From Brevifilum sp029548365 (GTDB lineage Bacteria > Chloroflexota > Anaerolineae > Anaerolineales > Anaerolineaceae): a stretch of DNA of 64,000 nt. The position numbers and the translations under genes are program-made. Where the stretch lies: positions 124,001-188,000 of the forward strand of contig DAOSSA010000002.1 of NCBI GenBank assembly GCA_035376985.1. The letters are read 5' to 3'. This document shows positions 50,836 through 59,456 of the stretch, one piece after another. The notes under the pieces are model-generated. The model was not told the DNA's origin, did no database searches, and worked only from the letters and a program-made list of their open reading frames with translations. Numbering within the stretch: the stretch's first letter is position 1; the number at the start of each line of letters is the position of its first letter.

Positions 50836-51852
50836 ATGGAGAAAACAATTCGAGACTTATTCAAGCAGGACATTTTGGAGGCTGCCCTTAATCGGTATTG
50901 CATCCCGCTGACGGATGCGAAAATTCTTGATGGATTTGAAAGTTTTATCTTCAACGTACGGCGAGACGATTGCGATTTCATCCTGCGCATCGGGCACAGT
51001 TCCAGGCGAAACCCGGACCTGATCCAGGGTGAGGTGGAGTTTGTCACTCACCTGCGCGGGGCCGGGCTCTCAGTGCCTCAAGTGTTGCCTTCAGCCAATC
51101 AACTGCTGGTCGAGTCGATCGAGGCTCAGGATGGTTCGAGCTTCCTGGCCACGCTGTTTGAAAAAGCGCCCGGACATCATCCCGCTGGTGAGGACTGGAC
51201 ACCAGCTTTGGCTCAATCGATGGGGCAGTTCATGGGCAAGCTGCACAGGTTAAGCAAGGAATTTAGCCCCAGTTTGCCGCGTTTTAAACGGTTTTCTATT
51301 GCTGAAGATTTTGTTGAAGTGGAGCATATCGGCTTAAGTGTTCTTCATGCTCACGATGGGCCGGTGCTCCAGGCTTACCGGGACACGGTCGCAGCTATCC
51401 AGCAGTTGCCGCAGGATCATGAGAGTTATGGCCTGTGCCATGCTGATTTCCATGGGGGGAATTTCTTTATCACCGATGATGGCGTCATCACGCTATTTGA
51501 CTTTGATGACTGCCAGTACGCCTGGTTTGTCTACGATATCGCTATGGCTTTGTTCTATGTGATTTCACATGACTGCACCCATGAGATTGAGCTGGAAAAG
51601 GCGAGGACTTTTTTGTCTGGTTTCTGGTCGGGATACCTTGTGGAAAACGAACTGGCGCCCTCATGGCTGGAACACATCCCACTTTTCCTGCGTTTGCGCG
51701 AAATTGACCTGTATTTTTTGATCCACAGGAGCATGGACATGACTAAGTTAGATCGCTGGTGTGCCAGCTTCATGGACAGACGGCGCGAGAAGATCATCAC
51801 AGCCGCGCCTTATTGCGACCTGGATTACGCATCAATAGCCAATTGTGGTTAA
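50836..51852 (+). CDS. APH/choline-kinase-fold phosphotransferase
   Basis: 338 residues. The kinase C-lobe motifs are clear: LCHADFHGGNFF (Brenner His-x-Asp...Asn with catalytic Asp) and VITLFDFDDCQYAWFVYDIA (metal-binding Asp). The N-lobe has ESFIFNVRRDDCDFILRIGHS with the ATP-binding Arg/Lys strand. This is the PF01636 family (aminoglycoside, homoserine, choline, methylthioribose kinases). Substrate not determinable; the C-terminal LREIDLYFLIHRSMD resembles Chloroflexota and Bacillota homologues of unknown role. Monocistronic. Confidence 0.82.
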   Translation: MEKTIRDLFKQDILEAALNRYCIPLTDAKILDGFESFIFNVRRDDCDFILRIGHSSRRNPDLIQGEVEFVTHLRGAGLSVPQVLPSANQLLVESIEAQDGSSFLATLFEKAPGHHPAGEDWTPALAQSMGQFMGKLHRLSKEFSPSLPRFKRFSIAEDFVEVEHIGLSVLHAHDGPVLQAYRDTVAAIQQLPQDHESYGLCHADFHGGNFFITDDGVITLFDFDDCQYAWFVYDIAMALFYVISHDCTHEIELEKARTFLSGFWSGYLVENELAPSWLEHIPLFLRLREIDLYFLIHRSMDMTKLDRWCASFMDRRREKIITAAPYCDLDYASIANCG

Positions 51853-51978
51853 GCTTGCGCGCTTATTACGAGTTTGCGTGATAAATATTGTCAATCATTT
51901 GGAAAACTGGTGAAAAACGATGACTGGATTGCGCGTGTTTATCGCTGTCGTCGCTGTGATCACTTTTCAGATACTGAG

Positions 51979-51994
51979 CATTTCATGTTAAAAT
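51979..51994 (+). promoter_or_regulatory. Probable extended -10 promoter of yifB
   Basis: CATTTCATGTTAAAAT, identical to 50736-50751, contains TGTTAAAAT; TTCAGA 17 bases upstream is a weak -35 match. It lies 35 bases before the yifB start codon. Confidence 0.4.
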
Positions 51995-52029
51995 TGACCT
52001 ATTGATTGGATCACAGAACTGGGGTGTTT

Positions 52030-53550
52030 ATGCTGGCACGTGTGTATTCATGCGCAGTAATCGGCCTGGACGGCGTTGTCGTTGAAGTCGAAGTCGACAC
52101 CGGCGGCGGGCTACCAAAAATGGTAATCGTTGGCTTGCCGGATACAGCTGTACAGGAAAGCCGCGAGCGGGTGCAGTCGGCGGTGAAGAATGCCGGGTTT
52201 TACTATCCGCGCCGGCGGGTAACAGTCAACCTGGCGCCGGCATCGGTGCGTAAGGAGGGGCCGGCTTACGACTTGCCGATTGCGATAGGAGTGTTGATTG
52301 CCACCAATCAGCTCGATCCGCAGACTGTAGAAAACACGCTCATCATCGGTGAGCTTTCTTTAGATGGGGGAGTGCGCCATGTCAAGGGCGTGCTGCCGAT
52401 GGCCGCCCTGGCCAGGCAGGCAGGATACCGCACCGTGGTGGTTCCCGAAGTGGACGCCCCGGAGGCAGCATTGATCCCGGGTATCACCGTGATTCCCGCG
52501 CCAACACTCAACGCCCTGTATGACCATTTGAGGGGTGGTGCGCCGCTTTCTCCTGCTGTTCCGCCAGAACATGACCCCGAAGAGATTTTGGTTGATACCG
52601 ACTTCAGCGAGATCAAAGGGCAGGAGCATGTCAAACGTGCGTTGGAGGTGGCAGCCGCGGGCGGGCATAACCTGCTGATGATCGGCCCGCCCGGCTCGGG
52701 AAAGACGCTGATGGCGCGGGCGCTTCCGTCGATTTTGCCGGCAATGACGATCGATGAGGAGCTGGATGTAACCCGTATTTACAGTGTGGCGGATATGCTG
52801 CCTTCAGATGTGCCATTGATCCGCGCGCGTCCCTTCCGTGCGCCACACCACACCATCAGCCATGCCGGGCTGGTGGGTGGGGGTAACTGGCCGCACCCGG
52901 GCGAGATCAGCCTGGCGCATCGCGGCGTGCTGTTCCTGGATGAGCTGCCAGAGTTCAGCTCGAAGGTGCTGGAAGTGCTGCGCCAGCCGCTGGAGGACAA
53001 AGTGGTGACGATCAGCCGCGCCCAGGGCTCGCTGACTTTTCCGGCTAATTTTCAGTTAGCTGCGGCGATGAATCCCTGCCCGTGTGGCTACTTTGGCGAC
53101 CCGACCCGGCCGTGCACCTGCTCATCGATGACGGTGACGCGCTATCAAAAACGCATCTCCGGTCCGTTGATAGACCGCATCGACATCCACATGCAGGTGC
53201 CGCGCGTGGAATATGCCAAACTGCGTGATTTGAAAGCGGGAGAATCTTCTGCAGAAGTCCGTACGCGGGTGGAGGGAGCCCGTGAGCGGCAACGCGAGCG
53301 CTTTACGGGGATGTCAATAGCCAGTAATGCCGACATGTACCCGGGGCAAATTCGTAAGTATTGCGAGCTGGATGATGCCTGCCAGGCGCTGATGAAAACC
53401 GCCATGCGCCAGTTGCAGCTCACCGCGCGAGCATATCACCGGGTGCTGAAGCTCAGCCGCACGATAGCGGATTTAGCGGGTTCAAAGGGAATCACCCAGG
53501 TGCACCTGGCGGAAGCGCTGCAGTACCGCCCGAAGCTGGAGTTGATGTAG
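52030..53550 (+). CDS. comM: YifB/ComM-family Mg-chelatase-like AAA+ ATPase
   Basis: 506 residues from the ATG at 52030. N-terminal Lon-protease-like domain (VYSCAVIGLDGVVVEVEVD, GLPDTAVQESRERV, LAPASVRKEGPAYDLPIAIG), then AAA+ core: Walker A IGPPGSGKTLMARALPSILP, Walker B GVLFLDELPEFS, the Mg-chelatase motif RPFRAPHHTISHAGLVGGG, FQLAAAMNPCPCGY with the Cys cluster CPCGYFGDPTRPCTC, and C-terminal YHRVLKLSRTIADLAG. ComM is a branch-migration helicase used in natural transformation. The last 93 bases recur at 54278-54370 beyond a toxin-antitoxin module. Confidence 0.93.
   Translation: MLARVYSCAVIGLDGVVVEVEVDTGGGLPKMVIVGLPDTAVQESRERVQSAVKNAGFYYPRRRVTVNLAPASVRKEGPAYDLPIAIGVLIATNQLDPQTVENTLIIGELSLDGGVRHVKGVLPMAALARQAGYRTVVVPEVDAPEAALIPGITVIPAPTLNALYDHLRGGAPLSPAVPPEHDPEEILVDTDFSEIKGQEHVKRALEVAAAGGHNLLMIGPPGSGKTLMARALPSILPAMTIDEELDVTRIYSVADMLPSDVPLIRARPFRAPHHTISHAGLVGGGNWPHPGEISLAHRGVLFLDELPEFSSKVLEVLRQPLEDKVVTISRAQGSLTFPANFQLAAAMNPCPCGYFGDPTRPCTCSSMTVTRYQKRISGPLIDRIDIHMQVPRVEYAKLRDLKAGESSAEVRTRVEGARERQRERFTGMSIASNADMYPGQIRKYCELDDACQALMKTAMRQLQLTARAYHRVLKLSRTIADLAGSKGITQVHLAEALQYRPKLELM
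53455..53547 (+). repeat. 3' end of yifB, copy 1 of a flanking repeat
   Basis: These 93 bases, within the functional yifB end, align without gaps to 54278-54370 with about 12 mismatches (roughly 87% identity). The two copies bracket the MazEF-like module. Confidence 0.85.
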
Positions 53551-53587
53551 ATTTACCATAAATTGGTATTTGATAAACGCATAAATA

Positions 53588-53608
53588 TTGTGTACAATTT
53601 ATACACAA
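53588..53608. promoter_or_regulatory. Palindromic operator of the toxin-antitoxin genes
   Basis: A 21-bp inverted repeat with arms TTGTGTA and TACACAA-type (one mismatching pair) lies 27 bases before the antitoxin start, overlapping where its promoter should be. Ribbon-helix-helix antitoxins typically bind such sites to autoregulate. Confidence 0.7.
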
Positions 53609-53635
53609 AAAAGAAACGCAACTTTGAGGTGTCAA

Positions 53636-53869
53636 ATGGAACGGGTTCAGATTTTGCTTGATCCTGAGCAGAAACAAATATTAAAAAAAATTGCCAAACA
53701 AGAAAAGCGGAATTTTTCGGAGATTGTGAGAAACATGCTGGATGAGCAAATCAATAAACATCTCAGATCACAACTGGCTGCTGCTGCACAGGCATTACAT
53801 GTTGATTATGAGACAGATAAAGAGTTGACTGCTTTTACTGCTGTGGATGGGGACGACTTCAATGCATAG
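53636..53869 (+). CDS. Ribbon-helix-helix antitoxin
   Basis: 77 residues from the ATG at 53636 (GAGGTG upstream). N-terminal RHH fold: MERVQILLDPEQKQILKKIAKQEKRNFSEIVRNMLDEQI, a beta-strand followed by two helices, with an acidic toxin-binding C-terminal tail (DYETDKELTAFTAVDGDDFNA). Its end overlaps the toxin start by eight bases. It would neutralise the MazF-like toxin and repress the pair through the palindrome at 53588. Confidence 0.8.
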   Translation: MERVQILLDPEQKQILKKIAKQEKRNFSEIVRNMLDEQINKHLRSQLAAAAQALHVDYETDKELTAFTAVDGDDFNA

Positions 53870-54200
53870 GGGAGAAATTTGGTTAATCAACCTGGACCCC
53901 ACCGTAGGCGCTGAAATCAAGAAATCACGGCCTGCTGTGATTATCAATGTGGATGAGGTTGGCGTGCTTCCCTTGCGGGTGATAGTTCCCATAACAACGT
54001 GGAAAGAGCGTTATTCACAGGCACCCTGGTTGGTTAAGCTCCATCCAACGGGACAAAATGGACTTGATCAGACCTCTGCAGCAGATGCGTTTCAGATCCG
54101 GCCCCTGTCTGTTGAGCGCTTTATTCACAGCCTTGGAAATGTTGACACGGAAACGCTTTCAACGATTCTTGAGGCTGTTAAAGTTGTTCTGGGTTTTTAA
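53862..54200 (+). CDS. mazF: MazF/PemK-family endoribonuclease toxin
   Basis: 112 residues from the ATG at 53862, inside the antitoxin end. MazF hallmarks: MHRGEIWLINLDPTVGAEIKKSRPAVII (beta1, catalytic Arg in the RP motif), VIVPITTW (Thr of the active site), and LDQTSAADAFQIRPLSVERF with the Asp-Gln and RP. Length fits MazF (about 110). The toxin cleaves mRNA. The module follows yifB and is bracketed by duplicated yifB 3' sequence. Confidence 0.9.
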   Translation: MHRGEIWLINLDPTVGAEIKKSRPAVIINVDEVGVLPLRVIVPITTWKERYSQAPWLVKLHPTGQNGLDQTSAADAFQIRPLSVERFIHSLGNVDTETLSTILEAVKVVLGF

Positions 54201-54277
54201 AATAAACGTAATTGTGTAGTCCTATGATTGACCATCGGCGACCACCGACGGTCATTTCAAGACGCAGCTGTGGACGG

Positions 54278-54370
54278 AGCCAGAGGATTGCGGATCTGGC
54301 GGGTTCAGAGGGAATCACCCAGGTGCATTTGGCGCAGGGGCTGCAGTACCGCCCGAAGCTGGAGTTGATG
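54278..54370 (+). repeat. Displaced 3' end of yifB, copy 2
   Basis: 93 bases, about 87% identical to 53455-53547, encoding a second yifB tail (HLAQGLQYRPKLELM) without the rest of the gene. Consistent with insertion of the toxin-antitoxin cassette at the yifB end, which replaced or duplicated the terminus. Confidence 0.85.
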
Positions 54371-54446
54371 CAACTCTGCCTATTATTCCAATGGAGACCT
54401 ATCGGCCAAGCCCCTCGCACAGTCAGGAGACTGTCTTCGGCTTCCC

Positions 54447-57400
54447 TTAATCCTCGCTCAAGCGTGGGTTAAGAATCCGCTCTAAAGCCAAACCAAACAA
54501 AGCAAAGCCCAAGCCGGTCAGCAACAATAGCGCGATCGGTTGCAATATCCAGAAACGGGAGCCGTACAAACCGCCCCGCATGGAAGCCTCGTAGATCACA
54601 GTGCCCCAGGTGGGGTGCAGCATGCGGATATTGAAAAACCCCAATGTTGCTTCCAGGAATACAAAAGCCGGAATTAATATGACCAATTGTGGCGCCAGCA
54701 CCGGGATCAGCCGGGGAACCATGTACTTAAAGATGACACGGCTATTTTTGGCGCCATAGGCTTTTGCGGCTTCGATGTAAGGTGCATTTTTGATCTGCAA
54801 AAAAGCAGCCCTGAAGTTCTTGGTGGGTGTGCCAAACGCACTTAAGAACACATATACGATCAAGATCGTCCACACACTGATTCCCAGAAACGCATAAGCC
54901 ATTACCGCAATAGCCAGAATAGGCAGGACCAGGTTGATATCGATCAACCGCTGGACGAGGTTATCAACCCAACCACCAAACCAGACGCCGGTTGCAGATA
55001 GCACCATTGAGATTATCGTGGTGAACAACGCACCGCCCAAGCCGATCAAAAGGGCATAAGGCATCCCCCACAGCAGAGGTACGATCAGATCCCGGCGATA
55101 AAAATCCGTCCCTGCTGCGCCGTAAACCTGCCCGAGCATGACTAACTCAGCCTGAATGTCACTGTTCTCTTCGAAAGTAAATCCATCGATGAGCAATTCA
55201 TATTTGCCCTGAACAATTTGTGGCGTATCTAAATCAGGATCGGCAAAGAGCAGATAATACGGTGGATTCTGCGACGTATCTTCTGTGTTGAACCAACTAC
55301 CCCACTTCGGATTGTCGTTCACCCAGCGGCGATAAGCGATTCCATTATCGAAATCATATTTAATATCTTGCGGAATATCGACATTCTTCAATGCCAATTC
55401 GCGACCGTCAGGTGTTCGCCACAGCATCGAAACAAAGGGCCGTTTTATTTCGTGATTGCTGGAGATGTACAGAAACATTTCACTGGGGAAAGTCGCATAG
55501 TTGTACTCAAAGTCGAAAGTGACCAGCACCTGGTTTGTATCTTCAGAAATCGGGACAACTTCATATATCGCATCACCTGCTTTGCTGTCAAGGATTATGG
55601 ATGAAAGATAGTTATCCTGATAGAAAAGATTGGTCCAGGTGGGTTTGGCTAACTTAGGGACTGTTGGGCGTCCTACCAGGTATGATGCGGACCAATCATC
55701 ACCAATCTTCTCGTACGGCAAGAACATTACCGCATAGAGCGAGCCAATTATCAACAGGCTGATAATGCTGATCCCGATAATAGCCGAGGGGTAGCGTTTA
55801 ATTTCAGTCGTCGCTCTTTTGAGCCAGGACCAAAAACGAAATTTTTTAAAACTCAGGGCTGAATCCGACGACGCTTGTTTTTGTTGGCTTATACATACTC
55901 GTCTGCTTCTGATTTCCGTACGTTTTTTTGACCAGGAAGGTGGCTCCCCATTTCGCGGTTCTTTCACTCCTCGCAGTAACTTTTCCATCCTCTTAATTGG
56001 GCTGATTTTTTGTTTATTGAGATTAAGTGTTTGGCTACCTTTGGAAAGTCGAATACGTGGGTCAACAATGACGTATACCAGATCAAGAAGCAAGACAATA
56101 AACCCCATTAAGTAGCCGAACATGACCACCAGTGAGATTGAAATAACCAGGTCGCCGGGGTAAAGGCTTTCCCCCCACAGGTTTGGCAGACCTCGGGTGA
56201 TATATAACCAGCCGAGCCCTGGCCAATTAAAAACAACCTCTAAAGCCATGGTCATCTGCCAGAATGTGGCAAACATAAGTGAAAAACTGGTGATGACGTA
56301 CGGCCATGAGGGTTTAAGGATGTAATTTCTTTGAAGCTTGCGATCGGTCATACCAACAGCTTTGCCCAGGTCGACATAATCTTCCGACGAAAAGGCGACA
56401 AAGTATGTACGCCATGAATAAACGAGGTTGAAGAAAATACTCAGAAAAATGGCCGCAACTGGAAGGATCATGTGCTGGGCGACGATTGGAATATAACCCC
56501 ATCTTGTGTCCGGTGGAATATTGCCAACCATGCGTCCGGCTGGAAGCAAGCGGAACTCTAAGGCGAAAATCGCAATCAGGATAATGCCGTACACCCAGCT
56601 GGGAATGGAAGACAGTGCTGCAAAGAAGGAAAAGAGTTTGTCATACCATTTACCATAATTGCGAGACATACTCAAAGCTAAAGGAATGCCCATCAAAAAA
56701 ACAAGCAGGTAAGCAGTGGTCACCAGCAGCAGGGTGTTGGGCAGGGATTGTAAAATGATCTCGTTCAAGTTCAGGTTTCTTTGCTGGCTCCACAAGCTCT
56801 GAGTTGGACTATATTCTTCTTGCCTGAGGCGCCCCCAATTGAAGGTTAGAGCGTTAAGCGTCCATTTGAAGTGACGTTGGAGCGGTGGCAGGTTCAAACC
56901 AGCTTCAGCGATGATTTCTTCTCTAAAACCATCAATAATGGCATTGTGTTCATCGGTGGACAAGCTCAAGACGTCCTTATTCTCACGCTTAAATTCTCTC
57001 ACCGCTTGCTCAACCTGTCGTTCCATCAAAGCATCCAGTTGAGCAGGAACAGTACCAGGACCGGTCACAACATCACGGTTCATAATCTGGATGGTGATGA
57101 AAGTGCCGATAAAGATGGTCAGCGCGATCAGGATGGCCTTCTTGCCCATGTGGAGGAAGCCGCGGAAAAACCCGTTTTGATTGAGCCGGGTTAGCCAAGA
57201 GGTGTCCCTTGTTAATGTTTCTGTTCGCGAAACAGCCTCCGATGTGATGATGGGTGAGAGAGGGGGGCTTTCAATGTCATTTTGACCGGTTGCGGCTTTT
57301 TGTGATCTCTCAGCCACATCTTTTTTTGCCCAGGCTATCGCTTTGATCACCCGCGGGTCTTCAGGGGCAAGTTCAGCAGCTTTGGCAAGATAAACCAATC

Positions 57401-57563
57401 GTTTGTTAGGCTCACATAGACCGGACAGAAACAACCAACCTTCGAGTACAGTCGGATGCTCAGCTGTCAGGTACAGGGCAACTTTTCGAGCCCTGGTGTG
57501 ATCCCCTGACCTTAGATGTTTTTTTACTAATTCGATCAGCTGCAAAGTTGAGTAATTACGCAA
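54447..57563 (-). CDS. Single-chain fused DppB-DppC-type ABC permease with N-terminal TPR-like domain
   Basis: 1038 residues combining two permeases normally encoded by separate genes. Residues 1-90 form a TPR-like helical region (LQLIELVKKHLRSGDHTRARKVALYL, KAAELAPEDPRVIKAIAWA). A first helix at about 142-160 starts the DppB-like half, with NEIILQSLPNTLLLVTTAYLLVFLMGIPLAL and EAA-type loop DLGKAVGMTDRKLQRNYILKPSW. A basic linker (about 530-580) leads to the DppC-like half with IIGISIISLLIIGSLYAVM, a large extracytoplasmic insertion (about 615-790), and the loop EAAKAYGAKNSRVIFKYMVPRLIPV. Oligopeptide/nickel-family specificity is only inferred. No ATPase or binding protein adjoins. Confidence 0.85.
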   Translation of the reverse strand: MRNYSTLQLIELVKKHLRSGDHTRARKVALYLTAEHPTVLEGWLFLSGLCEPNKRLVYLAKAAELAPEDPRVIKAIAWAKKDVAERSQKAATGQNDIESPPLSPIITSEAVSRTETLTRDTSWLTRLNQNGFFRGFLHMGKKAILIALTIFIGTFITIQIMNRDVVTGPGTVPAQLDALMERQVEQAVREFKRENKDVLSLSTDEHNAIIDGFREEIIAEAGLNLPPLQRHFKWTLNALTFNWGRLRQEEYSPTQSLWSQQRNLNLNEIILQSLPNTLLLVTTAYLLVFLMGIPLALSMSRNYGKWYDKLFSFFAALSSIPSWVYGIILIAIFALEFRLLPAGRMVGNIPPDTRWGYIPIVAQHMILPVAAIFLSIFFNLVYSWRTYFVAFSSEDYVDLGKAVGMTDRKLQRNYILKPSWPYVITSFSLMFATFWQMTMALEVVFNWPGLGWLYITRGLPNLWGESLYPGDLVISISLVVMFGYLMGFIVLLLDLVYVIVDPRIRLSKGSQTLNLNKQKISPIKRMEKLLRGVKEPRNGEPPSWSKKRTEIRSRRVCISQQKQASSDSALSFKKFRFWSWLKRATTEIKRYPSAIIGISIISLLIIGSLYAVMFLPYEKIGDDWSASYLVGRPTVPKLAKPTWTNLFYQDNYLSSIILDSKAGDAIYEVVPISEDTNQVLVTFDFEYNYATFPSEMFLYISSNHEIKRPFVSMLWRTPDGRELALKNVDIPQDIKYDFDNGIAYRRWVNDNPKWGSWFNTEDTSQNPPYYLLFADPDLDTPQIVQGKYELLIDGFTFEENSDIQAELVMLGQVYGAAGTDFYRRDLIVPLLWGMPYALLIGLGGALFTTIISMVLSATGVWFGGWVDNLVQRLIDINLVLPILAIAVMAYAFLGISVWTILIVYVFLSAFGTPTKNFRAAFLQIKNAPYIEAAKAYGAKNSRVIFKYMVPRLIPVLAPQLVILIPAFVFLEATLGFFNIRMLHPTWGTVIYEASMRGGLYGSRFWILQPIALLLLTGLGFALFGLALERILNPRLSED

Positions 57564-57727
57564 AGATGGCCACTTTCTACCCGTGTTTTGTTCTGCTTCT
57601 ATATACTTTTTGTCAAACTCGAGGGCTAAGAGCAGATTTTTTAAACCAGTAATTTTCGTCTGATAGATGCTCCGCGCGGAAGATGTTTTCTACCCTACCA
57701 TATCATGATCAATTAAACAAGACAACG

Positions 57728-57872
57728 CGTTAGCTCATCTAAAATGTTACCAAAGTAGAATCGTTAGCTCAAATGATAATGTTACTGGAGCTAGCGATGT
57801 CGGAACAAGACAATATGACAATAGACGAAAGACGAAAGTACCTTCACAAAATGTGGAGCTGCTATCAAGGCA
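57728..57872 (+). pseudogene. Transposase N-terminal remnant with IS-end-like repeats
   Basis: A frame from ATG 57797 encodes MSEQDNMTIDERRKYLHKMW and then runs into unrelated sequence. MTIDERRKYL-K/R-M is the typical N-terminus of integrase-core transposases of the ISNCY/IS481-like type. Upstream are two related copies of a CGTTAGCTCA...AATGTTAC sequence (57728-57750 and 57762-57785), which look like an element end. The rest of the transposase is missing; 112-bp tandem repeats begin seven bases later. Confidence 0.6.
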
Positions 57873-57878
57873 GCACTT

Positions 57879-58438
57879 TTCACTCCTCAGACCCCCGGGG
57901 GTTGATCGAATGGCTGGCGAAAACCCGACAGAAACCCCGAGGGTCTATGTTTGAGGGTTGAGCAATGTGATTTTTTATTTGCAATCCTCTTTCACTCCTC
58001 AGACCCCCGTGGTTTGATTGAATAGATGGTGAAGCTTCGACATAACCCCCGGGGGTCTATGTTTGAGGGTTGAGCAATGTGATTTTGCATTTGCATCCCA
58101 TTTTCACTCCTCAGATCCCCGGGGTTTGATCGAATGGCTGATGAAAACCCGACAGAACCCCCGGGGGTCTTTGTTTGAGGGTTGACCAATGTGATGTTTC
58201 AATTGCAATCCATTTTCACTCCTCAGACCCCCGAGGTTTGAATGCAAAGCTGGTGGAAATCCGACATAACCCCCGGGGGTTTTTGTGTGACGGTTGAGCA
58301 ATGTGATGTTTCAATTGCAATCCATTTACTCTTCTCAGACCCCCGGGGTTTGATCGCATGCCTGGTGAAAATCCAACATAAACCCCGGGGATCTTTGTTA
58401 GAAGGTTGACCAATATGATGTTTCATCGGTCAAATTCA
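57879..58438. repeat. Five tandem 112-bp repeats, each with a GC-rich inverted repeat
   Basis: Units start at 57879, 57991, 58103, 58215 and 58327, exactly 112 bases apart. Each opens with TTCACTCCTCAGACCCCCGG (variants), and holds the inverse arm CCCCGGGGGTCT about 50 bases later, so each can form a hairpin with a roughly 12-bp GC stem and a loop of about 35 bases. The period is not a multiple of three and the open frames it creates on the minus strand rotate, so it is non-coding. Divergence increases toward both ends. Confidence 0.92.
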
Positions 58439-58664
58439 CTCTGCTGGTCTGGTCCCTCTCCGCTTCGCTTCGGTGTAATCAAGAATGACGAGAGCGGGCA
58501 GAGATGTGGAAATTGTTGACAGAAACCGTATGATCTGTCTACCTTGACAAAGTCCACATAAAGCCTTTTAATGGTTAATGAAACAAGAAATTGCGATGGC
58601 ATTTGGCTTTTATTAAGGCAAATTATTAATGCAAAATCATAAACATATACCCGGGAGGTAAAAC
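58439..58664. other. Intergenic, no gene seen
   Basis: Sequence after the repeat array; the last part carries GGGAGGTAAAAC, the ribosome site of the following gene. No coding or RNA feature recognised. Confidence 0.5.
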
Positions 58665-59183
58665 ATGTCCTTTTCATTGAGTGGTAGCCTGGCAGGAATG
58701 ATTTGTGGTGGTCTGGCTGGGTTTGTTTTTTTCTTTTTATCAATCCTCTTATTTGTTAACATTATACGTGACAAGCAAAAAGCTCAAGCAAGCCTGAGCT
58801 GGCCATCCGTCGAAGGGAAGATCATGGAGCAGAGGGTAAGCCGGTCCGAAGTGCACGACGAAGACGGCGTCCATATTAGCTACACACCCGAAGTTGTTTT
58901 CGAATACACAGTTGAAGGCCTATCCTTTCAAGGGCAACGGATCGCATTTGGCAGTGAACCCAGTTTTAGTTCGCACAGAAAAGCCGAGGCGTTCCTGGCT
59001 GCGTACCCAAAAGATCGTGCTATCATGGTTTATTACAATCCCGAGGACCCATCTGATGCTGTTCTCTCGCAAACTATGCGCAGTTTTATCGGCGGCATCA
59101 TCGGTGGGCTTGTGTTGCTCGCCACCAGCCTGTTTTTGATGTTCCAGGTTGCAAAGGGATTGATCAACGCGTTCTTTCCTTAA
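58665..59183 (+). CDS. DUF3592 membrane protein
   Basis: 172 residues with one membrane helix near the N-terminus (GLAGFVFFFLSILLFVNII) and one near the C-terminus (GGIIGGLVLLATSLFLMF). Between them is the DUF3592 domain: SWPSVEGKIMEQRVSRS, YTPEVVFEYTVEGLSFQGQRI, and AEAFLAAYPKDRAIMVYYNPEDPSDAVL, the last being the family signature. Function unknown; these proteins occur singly in many bacteria. The start at 58665 follows GGGAGGTAAAAC. Confidence 0.85.
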   Translation: MSFSLSGSLAGMICGGLAGFVFFFLSILLFVNIIRDKQKAQASLSWPSVEGKIMEQRVSRSEVHDEDGVHISYTPEVVFEYTVEGLSFQGQRIAFGSEPSFSSHRKAEAFLAAYPKDRAIMVYYNPEDPSDAVLSQTMRSFIGGIIGGLVLLATSLFLMFQVAKGLINAFFP

Positions 59184-59456
59184 TCTTGTGTTGACAATAA
59201 ATTTGTGGCTGTGACTTTTTTAAGGATCAGGGCGGTATTTCTTCACAAAATACACAACAGGGACCGCAATGAACACATGAAGCGGAGGTATTGCTTGCTG
59301 ATTGGATTGTGTAGTAAAAGATCCAGGCAAATCGGCCCCCTTGCTTACTGATTTCTATATTATAATAGATATATACGAGAACCAGTGTCGAATAATTCTG
59401 AAAGGATTATGGATTTAATTTCTAATCCTCACCTAAATAGAGAAAAGGAGTAAATC

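Noticed and set aside
57992..58426. Set of overlapping 65-67-codon minus-strand genes across the tandem repeats
   Set aside because: The repeat period (112) is not a multiple of three; the open frames are by-products of the repeat and have no ribosome sites or family similarity.
57879..58438. CRISPR array
   Set aside because: The 112-bp units are similar throughout, with no short conserved repeat separated by unique spacers, and no cas genes are present.
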